Assembly: GCF_004379255.2 (NCBI RefSeq)
Contig: NC_056035.1
Location: forward strand, 29,341,208-29,405,207
Direction of reading: 5' to 3'
Length of the DNA: 64,000 nucleotides
From: Salvia splendens
Taxonomy: Eukaryota > Streptophyta > Magnoliopsida > Lamiales > Lamiaceae
Shown here: positions 32,721 through 44,133 of the stretch, piece by piece
How the letters are laid out: the number at the start of each line of letters is the position of its first letter
How positions within the stretch are numbered: position 1 is the stretch's first letter
Notes under the pieces: model-generated
Databases searched by the model: none
What the model was told of the DNA's origin: nothing
Seen by the model: only the letters and a program-made list of their open reading frames with translations
Made by a program: the position numbers and the translations under genes

Positions 32721-35700
32721 ATGATCGTCGCCACATGGAACATAAGGGGACTGCAGCAACTCCCCACTCAAGCTGCAGTCGTCGATTTTGTGCGAACACA
32801 TAAGATCGACGTCATGGGTCTTTTGGAAACGAAGTTCACAAAGGAGAACTACACTTTCTTCCTCGAGAACAACTTCAGAGATTGGAAAGCCGTGGACAAC
32901 TTTGAGCTCATCGAAAACAGCCGGATGCTTCTAATCTGGAATCCAAGTAGAGTGGAACTCGAGCCGATCAGACTGGAAGAACAAGCCATCTACGCCAAAA
33001 TCAGGTGCTTGACTTCTAATAACTCGTTTCATTTTGTTTTGGTTTATGGTTTACACACTATACCGGATGGACGTCCCCTATGGGACTCGTTAGTCGAGCA
33101 TGTGATGCAGGATGAACCGACACTTGTTAGCGGGGATTTCAACAACGTGCTCGCAGATGATGAGAGAATAGGGGGCACCGTCCCAACCGAATATGAGATA
33201 AAGAACATGGTGGACACGTGTGCCTTGCTCGGTTTGGAAGACATCATGTCTACGGGATGCAAGTACACTTGGACGAACCATGCTATATCGAGCAAGATTG
33301 ATAGGGCCATGATCAACGACGCTTGGTTCACCAAAGGATACTTGGCTAGTACAGAGTTTTCTCCATCGGGATCGTACACGGACCACTCACCGGCCGTCAC
33401 TACACTCTTTGGTAACATTGTCTCGTACCCAAAGCCATTTAAATTCTTTAACTTTTGGCTCAAGCATGCAGGCTTCAATAAGCTCGTGGAGGATAATTGG
33501 TCCTCCAACATCCGAGGGAAGGCTCAATATGTGCTCGCCGAACGTGGAAATGAAATCAAGAAGCATCTCAAGGAGTTCAACTTCAAGGAATTCAGTGAGC
33601 TCTCAAAGAGGGCCAAGGAGGCTGGGGAGAAGCTCGAGGCGATGCAAAAATAGGCGGACATGGACACATCAGATCTTGCACTTCGGGTCCAGATCACCAA
33701 TCAGAAGAAGAAGACTGCCTACCTTGAGAATTCTGAAAGGGAGTACTTTAAGCAAAAAGCTAAATTCATGCATTTACTCCTTAGTGACCGCAGTACTTCT
33801 TTCTTCCACTCTCTTGTTAATAGGAACAATTCACGCAATTATATTGCATTCCTCTACAGGAGAGATGGCACTATCACGAGGGATCAGGAGGAAATAATTA
33901 GTGAGTTCGTGGAGTTCTACTCGACTCTTTTGGGTACCAAGAAGGAGCCGGAGCCCATCAACATGGACATCATTAGGCAAGGCCCCCTCGTGAGTGAGGA
34001 GGAAAGTAGGGACTTGGTGTGAGCCATCACGACGGAGGAGATCAAAGAAGCCTTGTTTGACATCGGGAACGACAAGGCACCGGGGCCCGATGGCTACTCC
34101 TCGCAATTCTTCAAGAAGCAATGGGAGAGAGTTGGCAAAGACGTGGTCGATGCAGTCAAGGAATTCTTTGAGACGGGCCAGTTATTGAAGAATTTCAATA
34201 CGACGGTGATCTCGTTGATTCCGAAGACTTCAATCAACCCAATGGTGGGTGACTACAGGCCTATCTCCTGCTGCAATGTTTTCTACAAGATCATCACGAA
34301 GATCCTTTCAAGGATGATGGCGCCGTTACTGAACAAGCTTGTGGACAAGGCACAATCGGCGTTCATACCGGGGAGACACATCATGGACAACATCCACCTC
34401 GCCCAAGAGCTCATGCGAGGGTATGCGGACAAGAAGAATGCACCTAAGTGTACGGTCAAGATCGATCTCCGAAAGGCGTATGACACTGTGGATTGGGAGT
34501 TCCTCAGGGCCATCCTACACGGGTTGAACTTACACCCGGAGTTCATCTTTTGGGTGATGCAGTGCGTCACAACGCCCAGGTTTTCGATCGCGATCAACAG
34601 GAGCCCGCACGGATTCTTCCCCGACAAAAGGAATATTTATCTTTTGCATGGAATATTTATCTCGTCTGCTTGCAGCTAGAACGACGAACACTAACTTTAA
34701 TTTCCATGCAAAATGTGCGGGAGAAAAGATTACTCACTTGGCCTTTGCAGATGACCTTATGCTTTTTAGTAGGGGCGACTACATGTCCATGGAGATCTTG
34801 GCAGATGCTATGGAGGAGTTCTCGGGCTGCTCTGGATTGGAGATCAACAAGGACAAGTCTAACCTTTTTTCAGGTGGCAAGCTGCCAACAGGGGATTTGG
34901 AGGAGATCAAGAGCATTTTTGGCTTCCCGTTGGGTTTCTTGCCGGTGAAGTACTTGGGAGTTCCCCTCGCGTCGAGCAAGCTCAACATCATGCATTACTC
35001 GCCGTTGATTGACAAGATCGCATCCCTCACCAAAAAAATGGACAAGTAAGAATCTTTCGTATGCCGGTAAATCTGAACTTGTGCGCTCTGCTTTGCAGGG
35101 AGTCGAGTGTTACTGGCTACAAGTCTTCCCCCTGCCAGTAAACGTGAGGGACCGGATCATCTCTATCAGCCGTTAGTTCCTTTGGGGTACGAAGTATCCC
35201 CCGGTGTCTTGGAAGGATCTCTGCCTACCGAAGGATGAAGGGGGACTCGGCTTTCGGGACCTTGGGGCGTGGACCAAGGCTCTACTTGCACGGAACTTGT
35301 GGAACATTCACGTGAAGAAGGATTCATTGTGGATCAAATGGATCCATAGTGAGTTTCTGAAGAACCAAACGCTTTAGGAATGGAATGCAAGATCGCGGGA
35401 CTCACCACTCTTCAAGAGGCTGCTCGAAATCCGAGACGAGTTACTGACCGACCGGCCGAGAAGAGAAGTGGAGAAGATGTTGGGACAGTGGTACGGGAGC
35501 ACGGGAGTGGTCGAGGCGTACGAGTGGTTCACACCGAAAGGTGAAAGGCGACTATGGCACCGTTTCGTGTGGAAGGACTTTGTCCCGCCAAAGTACTCCT
35601 TCACTACTTGGCAAGCACTCAGAGGACGACTTCCCACGAGGGACAGACTGGGCTACCAAAACATCGACCAACACTGCCCCATGTGCATGGCGCATACGGA

Positions 35701-35722
35701 GTCCGTGGACCATCTTTTCTTC
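32721..35722 (+). pseudogene. LINE ORF2, endonuclease-reverse transcriptase
   Basis: MIVATWNIRGL opens the exonuclease-endonuclease-phosphatase domain, with LLETKFT, VSGDFNNVLADDE, SKIDRAMIND and YTDHSP. A TAG at 33651 and a TGA at 34021 interrupt it. Reverse transcriptase follows: KAPGPDGYSSQFF, NPMVGDYRPISCCNVFYK, QSAFIPGRHIMDN, DLRKAYDTVDWEFL, then, after a deletion near 34625-34645 flanked by a repeated GGAATATTTATC, LAFADDLMLF and FLPVKYLGVPL. The deletion removes the motif normally between those blocks. The zf-RVT region (WHRFVWKDFVPPKYSFTTW, HCPMCMAHTESVDHLFF) is cut at about 35722. Confidence 0.85.
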
Positions 35723-35724
35723 AA

Positions 35725-36607
35725 ACTTTTTCAATCATTTTATGTCAGATCATCTTTCTTTCTCTAAAACTTTTAGAAAGTAGTTTAAAATTAAAAATAA
35801 AGAAATGTAAAGAAATGTAGGTTGGAAAGTTAATGGAATATGACTATATGAGGTTCACTTTTTTATATATTAGTTTTATAATAGAATGTGAGTGAAATAA
35901 GTTAATGGAATATGAGACCTAATTACCATTTATGGTAAAAGTGAAATGTGACTCTTATTAGAGGCTTGACCGAAATGGCAAAATGTGGCTCTTATCATGA
36001 GACGAAGGGAGTATTTATTTAAATTTTACGTATTTTGAATTTGTGCTTATTTAAAACTTCGGGTTAAGATTGTAACACCCGTCCTTTTTGAGCGATAGTC
36101 GATCAAATATCGCATTGCATTAGTTGTTTTTCTAGTTTGTTCATGTTTTAAAACGTGCGCGATCTTGATAATCATAAAGAAGATGTTTAATAGTTTTTGC
36201 TAAATGCGGTATAAAAATCTATGAGTTCTTTTAACACAAAGTTCAAGTAGAATTTGCAAAGTCCTATGTTATTACAATTCGAATATCGATAATACAAAAA
36301 AAAGAGGAGATGCGCCCTCCGGACCTTGCTCGATGGTCACGCCTTATACCCCGCACGGGCTTAACTCAGTTGGTTCCTGGGTGGTAGATTGTCCCTAAGC
36401 AGACAGGATCGAATGCTGGCAGCCGCAGTGTGGGAGTTTCACCACTGTGGTGGCTCCTTGTGTGCTGGTTACCAGTGTAAGTTCCTCCCACCTAATGGGC
36501 CGCTGAGGTACCGTGTTTGAACCCCTCCATAGCGATGTCGGGCCGGGTTATGGGGGCGCCTGGGGTGAGCGAATCACCTTTTGTCCCTAAGGATAAGAAG
36601 CATGTTA
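35725..36607 (+). repeat. 667-bp segment, right copy with SINE insertion
   Basis: A direct copy of 28262-28928 starting ACTTTTTCAATCATTTTATG and ending GGATAAGAAGCATGTTA. The only large difference is the 235-bp insertion at 36354-36588. Confidence 0.85.
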
Positions 36608-38974
36608 AATCAAGACGAGACATTAGACAAAATCACATCATATCAAACACGTTTTCCAAACGATGTACTTGATAGTCGTCTTTTCAGGCAAAAAGATGTA
36701 ATATTCTTGCCATTTTTGGTATATTGAATTATTGATTTCCCAACTTGCCTCATTTGGTAAAAAGTCCATAACCTTTGGACAACACCTCTCCCCTCATGCA
36801 TAAAAGTTAACCATGTAAACCCCTCTACCCTTTTGTTCCTTCACAAAAAATTCTCCAAACAAAATTCTATCAAAATGAGGATGCATGTAAGTGTTTGAAG
36901 AAGAGGAGTCCAATTTCCTACTCACTACCCTTCTTCTCCTCCTTTTCTCAAGGTAAATTCTCCTAATAACTATGTTGCTACATAGCCACTTTCATACTAC
37001 ATTCAAAGAATGAACACTTAGAATTTGGTAAGCATCTAGACTTTTCTTTTTACAACAGCCACAATCAAAAGCTTAACTCTCTTTCCTTTCTTTCAAGATT
37101 AAGCATGAAAGCTTTAACACTTTAGTCAGGTTAATATCGATCATGAATCGAGATATTAGAACTTAGCTTTTAGTGAACTTTGAAGAACACCGGGCTGCCC
37201 GAACGGTGCCTACACCGTGGCTTCCGGACAGCCACCGCTGCTGCGTTCGGCAGCCACACACGCTGCTGCTGCTGTCACTCGGCGGCAGCCATACACGCCG
37301 AACTCATGCGGCTGCTGCCACACACTCACACGCTCGGCAGCCGCTGCCCCGTGAAATTCATGCTGCACTCGGCGTGCCGGTGCCTGAAAAATTAACCGAG
37401 AGAGGGGATGTGAGTGTATGTTCGTGTAGTTTGTTCATGTGTTGTGTGTGTGCGCGCTAAGCTTGAAGTAAGAAGTTGTGGGTGACGAAAGAGAGAGAGA
37501 GACGTGAGATGTTGGGGAAGGAAGAAAGAGGCGTTCCTTTTCAAAAGTTGATTCTTTTCTTTTTGCTTAGTTGGTACAATTAGGGCTCCCCACTTTGGGC
37601 CTCCTTTTGAGTTTATTTGATTAGGTGTTGGGCTTCCCCTTGGGCCTGTAGAAGAGATGGGCTGGTCTAATTTTACTAAGATTGAGACTTAAAGTTTTGG
37701 CGCGAAAGATCGAAGGATGATGGAGACGACGTGTAAAGTTCACGGAATTTAATTAAGTCTTCCCAAAATAATTAATTTAAAGAAATGCTATTAGTTAAAT
37801 CCCCTGATTTAATTAATAAGCAAGTTTCCGGATTTTTTTTCTAAAGATGAACGAAGGATAAAAGGATTTAATTAGGGGCATGCATTCATGTTAAAGTATA
37901 AGAATTTCTTGAGTCTAATTAGTATGTTGTTTGTTTTCAAAAGGCTATTTTCGCAAGTTAAGGGCGGAGTAATGAAAAATTCAAGTTAAGGAACTTTAAA
38001 CGAACGAGGTGAGCTTTCTAACTTATGAATTAATGTGGCTTTGTGAATTATGTTCCGAGTCTATTTTTATAGTGATAGTGATGTTGTGTGTGAGCTTTTC
38101 TATCCTACATTATTTGTGGATGAAAATATAAATGCTATGAATGATTTATGAAATGATGTTTATTTAAAATCACACTTTCATTTCTTTCAAAGTATTGTCA
38201 CTGCCATAAATGTTTTTGTTTTGTCGAGATGCCTATCTGTTTAGCCATGCCAAAATGAATGAATGAATGAATGGAATGATTACGAAGTCCAATAGGATTG
38301 AAAATCCTATTCGAGTAGTGTGCACAAAAGGAATGGACCGTGTCATCAAGAGGGTTGGTCGGTCAATGTGTCGTGGAAGGTGACCACCTTCCCGTCACTA
38401 AAGGAATACAAATATGGAAGATTGATGGAAAGAACTTAGACTGCAGTCGAACTTTAAGCTCACAAAGAACTTAGTAAGCTAGGGCCTTTAAGATAAAATC
38501 CCGAGTGTTACTGTGATGGCATGACAATAAATCTTTTATGTATATGTGTCTCTTTTGACAAAGTGTTCATTGAGTACTCTCTTACTCAACCCTGCATGTA
38601 TTTCTAAATGTGCAGGTTGAGCCGTGGATGAAGTGGTGCTGAGTGAGTTAGTTGAATTTCCCTATCATTGTAGGACCCTCGAAGGCATATGTCTCCATAC
38701 ATATTGTCGCGTCCAAACCTTCTTCCGTTGTGCACTTTATTCATGTTTTGTGATAGACTTTTTTATGAGAACTATGATACGAATATGTAGTACTAGTTAA
38801 TGAAATCTTTTTAGAGTCTGTATGGCCATGCAAGTTACTTGGAAATCTTAATACCTGTTGTAATCAAATGGATGTTTGGTTGACGATTGGTTTCCCTTTT
38901 TATTTCCCTCTTATTCCCTCTTTATTGTTATGATTTATGAGCTTTACTATTCTTAGTAAAGTGCGGTCGTGACA
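36071..38974 (+). mobile_element. long LTR (solo or remnant) with AAGAT target duplication
   Basis: Starts TGTAACACCCGTCC, ends GCGGTCGTGACA, and is flanked by AAGAT on both sides (36066-36070, 38975-38979). At 2.9 kb including a SINE it is a long LTR of the Ty3/gypsy style. GTGCAGGTTGAGCCGTGGAT near 38610 recurs as a related sequence, inverted, at about 51820-51850. Nothing on either side forms a polyprotein, so this is most simply a solo LTR. The GC-rich 37180-37395 part is repeat-like GCTGCTG/CGGCAG sequence and not a gene. Confidence 0.75.
36354..36588 (+). mobile_element. tRNA-like SINE inside the LTR
   Basis: This 235-bp block is absent from the left copy at 28904. It has the A-box-like TTAACTCAGTTGGTTCC near its start and the B-box-like GTGTTTGAACCCCTC at about 36513. 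It lacks a poly(A) tail and ends CACCTTTTGTCCCTAA, and the target duplication is unclear. Plant SINEs with short T-rich tails exist, so I favour a SINE. Confidence 0.65.
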
Positions 38975-38999
38975 AAGATGGAATTTGACTTAATACGAG

Positions 39000-39562
39000 T
39001 GAAATTAAAAATAGACTAATTTTATTAAAGTACTAAGGATATAGTCCTAGTTATACACCTAGATACTCATAAATCTTGGCCTATTTTACTGTGAGATAGT
39101 TGTATAAGCCTCTTCCTTGATTTGATACTCGAATTATAGAACATGAATAATTTTATATCTATTTTAAAATTAGAACTTCAAAACTTATCAGTTAGCAGAA
39201 CAAAATGTATCAGTCTGTAGTACACAAAACATATGGAACAACTGATATATCAAATGATATATATTGTATTTCCAATTGATAAGTTCTCAACTGAATCACT
39301 CCCTCAATTATATGCATAAAGAAATTGTTATAGTTGAATCCATGTCAGTATTGTTGAATTAATTATGCATTTTCGAGCTCTTAACAAGTAGTCTCTTCCT
39401 TCTTTTTAATTGAAACATTTTTTCTCAAGATGTTTTGGATGATTGAGTCATTTTTGCGCAAAATACATTTTCTTAATCTCGATAACAAAAAAAAAACAAC
39501 TTAGTTAACAAAGAACAAAAGGACCACCACACCCAAATATATTTAATTTTAAATTGTTTAGC
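39000..39562 (+). repeat. duplicated segment, copy 1
   Basis: From TACTAAGGATATAGTCCTAG on, this stretch is collinear with 46465-48015 (for example ACTCATAAATCTTGGCCTA, AATTATAGAACATGAAT, AATATATTTAATT). The other copy holds two insertions that are missing here, so each copy serves as empty-site control for the other. Confidence 0.8.
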
Positions 39563-40974
39563 TGATATACTTTTTATTAGCACTAAATAAACCTGCAAGT
39601 ATATAGAGTATATATAGTATCGCTAAAGGTCAGTATCAGATATCGAACAAAGGGAAAACAAACAAAAATTGTCTACCTTCTACTAAGCTTTTTTTTATTA
39701 TTTGGAAAACCAAAAGTTTTGGGATTTTTCAAAATAAAAACAAAAGTAAACAACTAATGCAGATAAAACATATGAGATAAGGAAATTTCAGGGACGTGCT
39801 TTCACTATTATGGTTATACAAGTTCCAACTACAACACCCTATTATAGTTCATACTTTGATAGAAGTCATATAAGTTTTTCCCATGCGGCCCAAGCATAGA
39901 TTACATACACTAGGGGCGTCAATCCTAGATTTGTAACTCCATAAAACTCCTAAGTCCCTTAAAAAGTCCTCACTCTCAATTAACAATGCCGTTTTAAAGG
40001 AAGCTAATTGTATTGCCAACTAAGCTCTTCTAACTCGCGAACCTCCTCTCACGATTATGTAACAAGTCAATAAATCATCACAGAATGTCTCACTCAAACG
40101 TGAAGCAGTTATCCAACACTTAGAATAGGAACAAGGTATGAACAAAACAGATATTAAATAAATATGAATTGTATAACCAAAAGGCGTTACTAACACATCC
40201 CTAGAATTCTATGAGTTTAGTTACACATGATGGAATAATCTAAAAACATAGTTTGTAAGGAAATCATAAAGAACATAAGAACTAAAGCAAATAAAACTCA
40301 AAGGTTGAATCCTTGTAGCCTTGATCTTCTCTTGATTCCTTCTTCAAAACCCTTGAGCAATGTAGAACTCTCAAATATTTCTCTCTCAAGAATTATGGAG
40401 CAAAAAGAAGATCTCTCATGATGAAGCTTGAGGGGGTATATATAGTTGCAAATTCGTGCACCCTTAATTAAGGAAAAAAGGCAGCAAAGTATGGTAAATT
40501 TTGGGACAAAAGTAGGTCAAATATGTGCGTCGCGTTTTCCCAGCGAACCGCTGCACAATCTTCTGCGGTCGCTGGCGAGTGATCTGTAGCCTCTGTCTCT
40601 TGATCAGCGGTCGCTAGCAATCATCCGTAGCTACTGGAACTTATGGAGCGGTCGTTGCGCGTACCCCAACGGTAGCTGGGCGTGTTCTTTGTTTCAGCAC
40701 AACTTTCCCGGAGCGGACCGCTATCTGTTCATCGGTCGATGTCGGCCAGCGGTAGCTGGCTGTGTTGCAGCAGACCGCTAGACGTCTTAAAAGTTCCAGA
40801 TTTCCAACTTCGACTTTTAGCTATTTTTTTAAACTCTATTTTACACATTTCTTACAAAACACATCAAAATACCAAAATAGATAAAATATGCAAAATATGG
40901 ACATGAAATGCAATTTTGACATTCAAAACAGACCAAATAAATGCCTTAAAATAGTGTAAAATCAGAGAGTATCA
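39563..40974 (-). mobile_element. solo LTR on the minus strand
   Basis: On minus it starts TGATACTCTCTGATTTTAC and ends AAAAAGTATATCA, 1.4 kb. Flanks TTAGC and ATAGC form a near-perfect 5-bp duplication. In the related segment the site is unoccupied (CGTATAGCATTTGA near 48018). Text such as AGCACTAAATAAACCTGCAA is typical of large plant LTRs. Repeated GCGGTCGCTG and AGCGGTAGCTGG phrases lie at 40540-40790. No coding sequence. Confidence 0.75.
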
Positions 40975-40982
40975 ATAGCATT

Positions 40983-41500
40983 TGAATATTTTAATGAGAA
41001 GATAGGAGAGAGAGAGATTTAATTCCAAATATAGAAAGTGGACATCTTGAATGGAACAAACTAAAAAGGAAATGTGAACATTTTGAATGGGACGGAGGGA
41101 GTGCTGAATATGATATTTTTCTTATAGTTTGAGTAACTAAAATGATATTTTTCACTTCACTTTTTCAATCATTTTATGTCAGATCTTTCTCTTTGTCTCT
41201 CTAAAACTTTTAGAAAGTAAAATATTAGAATTAAAGAAATGTGAGTTGGAAAAGTTAGTAAAATATGATGTCCACTTTTTTATATATTAGTTTTATAATA
41301 GAATGTGACTGAAATGAGTTAATGGAATATGAGACCTAATTATCATTTATGTTAAAAGTGAAATGTGACTCTTATTAGGGGCCAGACCGAAATGGCAAAA
41401 TGTGACTCTTATCATGAGACGAAGGGAGTGTTTATTTAAATTTAGGGTATTTTGAATTTGTGCTTATTTAAAACTGCAGGTTATGATAGAATTTGACTTA
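40983..41500 (+). repeat. third copy of the 28.1-28.6 kb MITE-containing segment
   Basis: Matches 28088-28610 including GGGACGGAGGGAGT, AATCATTTTATGTCAGATC and GACGAAGGGAGT, but with a deletion of the ATC repeat and other changes. It ends near AAACTGCAGGTTATGAT, where the other copies have the AAGAT site of the LTR insertion. Confidence 0.8.
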
Positions 41501-41918
41501 ATTAAATTAGTTTTGTTTATATTTATCACAAAATATTATTCTCTTTTTCATTCGAAATGACCACTTTTATTAATGCCACAAGATTTTGGTAGAGTTGTTA
41601 AATAATACTCCTTTAATAAAATAGAGAAAAAAAATATAATTGAATAGTTAAATAAGAAAACAGAAAAAATTCTAAAAAGAAAACATATTGATTGGGTCAC
41701 ATTAAAAAAAATGAACATCATAAATAGGAAGGTGGAGCATTAATTAAAAATTTGGGCTTAATATGACTTAGACAGCTTTGGGTTGTATAATATTTTTTTT
41801 TCTCAAAACACTATTGGTTAGGCGATCCCCGTGGCGGACGCAGGATTTCGATTTTGGGGATTCAAATTGCTATTAACAATTACAAAATATTTTTCGGTAT
41901 TTATCTAACGATGAATAA
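41501..41918. other. unassigned DNA with a hAT-like left end
   Basis: Mostly AT-rich. CGTGGCGGACGCAGGATTTC at about 41831 resembles the GTGGCGGA(C)CCAG start of a common plant hAT-like repeat, but the other end was not found. Confidence 0.35.
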
Positions 41919-41923
41919 TAGTG

Positions 41924-42235
41924 TGATACGAGTCTTGTTTAAGTTATTGAGATATTTTAGGGATTATCATATATTTTTTGTATCCACACATATTATAAAT
42001 ATGCGTGGAGTCTTCCATAATATTTAATCAATCAATATATGAAATCATTTATTTGGCTCAGTTAATTGTGCATCAAGAAACTATCTCCCACGCTGCCAAC
42101 AAGAATCTCTCTCGCGCCCAGCAACCCCTTCGCCGAATGTCTTCGCCGACCCAATTCTCTTGGGCGCTCGACGACTTCGACCTGTGTTTCTTGATTGTGT
42201 GGAATCCGATCGTTAAGGAAGGTTAACCCTTAACA
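41924..42235 (+). repeat. 5' LTR
   Basis: 312 bp. Differs from the 3' copy by a few substitutions and a 12-13 bp indel in the CTTCGCCGA stretch. Confidence 0.9.
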
Positions 42236-42373
42236 ACTGATGCTTTCATCCTGTGTTCATTCTTCATCTTCTTCATCCATAACCCAAATCTTGATTGTAT
42301 CTTCTTCACCAAAAAAAAAGTACCACCGATCACCTCCCACTGCCGAGCTTCACCGCCGCCATTCAACGTCATC

Positions 42374-43285
42374 ATGTCACGCAACTACACCGGATTGGGG
42401 CGTTATGAACAACTGTTCGATCAATTGGATACCGCTTTCTCCAAGTTGGAATCACGTTGGGAAGCAATCGATCGACGTGTGACAAAATTACAGGCATCAA
42501 AAGCAGCGTATCGACGTTACTCGTCAAACTACGATACTGATCCCTATCAGCAACCTACTCGTTTTTGCCCCTGCCACGAACAGCCTCCCGGCTGGCCGCC
42601 ACCGCAATGCTCACCCCCACGTTGCTGGCCCGCACAGCGGCATCGACACGCCTACGAGAAGCAGCAGTAGACACACGCCTATAGGCAGCAACACGAACAT
42701 GTTGCTGCACATTTGGAGCCCCTCAATCGGTTTAGCAATTCCTAACCTCGACATCAATCAAATCCAACACTGGTCTTTGAGCATTCGCCGTAGACCTGCA
42801 CGCTTTCAGACGCGGCGCAGCAAAATCCCGAAGCTGAATACTATGTGAGGCAATCTGACTACCTGCCCCCTCATCCGCCATATACGGACTCATATGGGCA
42901 GCCACAAAATTCATTTACCCGGTATAATTTGTGGCAGCCAGGGTTCCCTCTCCCTGACCGAACGCTGCATCCACCGACACCGCGATCGCCTTCCTACCGG
43001 AGTTCAGCCCCGCCATGTACAGCCTCAGCGGATTCCCCGGCAGCCACAACCCAAAGTCGGTCCTGCCACGAGCAGCCCATTGTTGTGCTGCAGCCGCTGC
43101 TCAGTCTGACAAGTCTCCAACGCTCAGCAATACCACCGATGGCCTCTACTGCTGTCCCACTTCCCTCCTCGCATCTACCAAGCACCCGCCAGACTACGCA
43201 GCTTGTTTCTTGTGAAGAGATGCACTTGGGAGTTGAAGGTGATTCACAAGTGTTAAATCAAGGGGACTTGCGCTCAACGGGATGA
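42374..43285 (+). pseudogene. ORF-a of second two-ORF element
   Basis: The ATG at 42374 opens with a coiled-coil-like helix (RYEQLFDQLDTAFSKLESRW). A TAG at 42668 and other stops to about 42840 break it, then the same frame reopens with Pro/Ser/Tyr-rich low-order sequence (PPHPPYTDSYGQPQN, PLPDRTLHPPTPRSPSY) and ends LNQGDLRSTG. It parallels ORF-a at 7847-8809: an N-terminal helix, then a long Pro/Gln/aromatic-rich stretch. No knuckle or protease. Confidence 0.5.
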
Positions 43286-44103
43286 AATTAGTAGATATAG
43301 AATGGTGTTATGAAACCGAATTGATTCCCAGCCACCATTCTTCAAGCCTTGATCAAGTATTGGATGCTCATTACAAAGTGGAAAAAAATAATTCCTTGAA
43401 ACAGATGGGTAGTTTTCTTGATAAGGTTGATAAATCAAAATCATCTCTATTAGATGATGATTATGACAATAAGGCCACTTTTGATGATGATGTGTTAATA
43501 GAGATGGAGCATCAATCTGTGAAGGTGAACGATGATGTGGATTTGAATTTGGAGAAAGAGGGAGATTCATCTTCATCACCATCATGTGTTGATAATAGTT
43601 CACAACAGAGGTGTTGGGGTTCAGATGTTGAAGATGACGTTGATGGAGTAGATGTTTCGTCCCAACAACATAATTTGGTACAGCCGATGACGATGGAGCT
43701 CGAGAGCTGCGAAATCGGATGTCTTCCAACGATATCTGAGGACTCTGTAACTCCTAAGATGATTGAAAATTTGAGGCCTCATAAAATTAATCACACGATT
43801 ATGTTCAAGGATGTGATGGATGGAATCCAGAGATTCTACAAGAGCTATACAAAAGAAATGAGAAAACAGGACATCTTGAATTACCGGGCGTCACATGCTG
43901 CTATTTGTTTCTTGCAACTGAAGGAAACTAAGCCATTCACAGCAGGCAAAACAAGGGCTGACTCTGTTTTGCCGAGATTCTTGGCTGGGAAAGGGCGCCG
44001 AGATTTGGAGGTGGTGTATGTAGTCGCGTTCGATCCAGGAGGGAAAGTTTCAATGCTTTTGTTATCATCAACTTTGTCTGTTGTTCTATGGTTCCCACCT
44101 TGA
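43282..44103 (+). CDS. ORF-b of second two-ORF element, 273 aa
   Basis: An uninterrupted frame whose ATG overlaps the ORF-a stop (ATGA), again in the -1 frame. The product is acidic: SSLLDDDYDNKATFDDDVLI, VNDDVDLNLEKEGDSSSS, VEDDVDGVDVSS. Near the end come helical and hydrophobic stretches (YTKEMRKQDILNYRASHAA, MLLLSSTLSVVLWFPP). The bases after its stop read, in another frame, LEDKVDFNRGGVDTS, which resembles the tail of plant LTR polyproteins. Function is unknown; I see no enzyme motif. Confidence 0.6.
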   Translation: MKLVDIEWCYETELIPSHHSSSLDQVLDAHYKVEKNNSLKQMGSFLDKVDKSKSSLLDDDYDNKATFDDDVLIEMEHQSVKVNDDVDLNLEKEGDSSSSPSCVDNSSQQRCWGSDVEDDVDGVDVSSQQHNLVQPMTMELESCEIGCLPTISEDSVTPKMIENLRPHKINHTIMFKDVMDGIQRFYKSYTKEMRKQDILNYRASHAAICFLQLKETKPFTAGKTRADSVLPRFLAGKGRRDLEVVYVVAFDPGGKVSMLLLSSTLSVVLWFPP

Positions 44104-44133
44104 GGACAAGGTGGATTTCAACCGAGGGGGAGT

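Larger units (their letters stand above)
28929..35724 (+). mobile_element. L1-type LINE, 3' truncated
   Basis: A 5' region of 1.8 kb, then ORF1 (30757-32215) and ORF2 (32721-about 35722) of a plant L1-clade LINE. The right end breaks off inside the zinc-finger region after reverse transcriptase, without 3' UTR or poly(A), and abuts a copy of the segment that precedes the left end. Several stops and frameshifts and a deletion in the polymerase core make it inactive. Confidence 0.85.

Noticed and set aside
36350..36600. Genuine tRNA gene at the TTAACTCAGTTGG motif
   Set aside because: The following bases do not form tRNA arms and the block is an insertion relative to its copy; SINE is more likely.
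37173..37460. 95-codon GC-rich frame
   Set aside because: Lies inside the long LTR and consists of GCTGCTG/GGCAGC repeats; no domain.
28262..38974. One intact LTR retrotransposon spanning both LTR copies
   Set aside because: The interior is a LINE, not gag-pol, and the left LTR copy is only a 314-bp start; AAGAT flanks are explained by the right LTR alone plus duplication.
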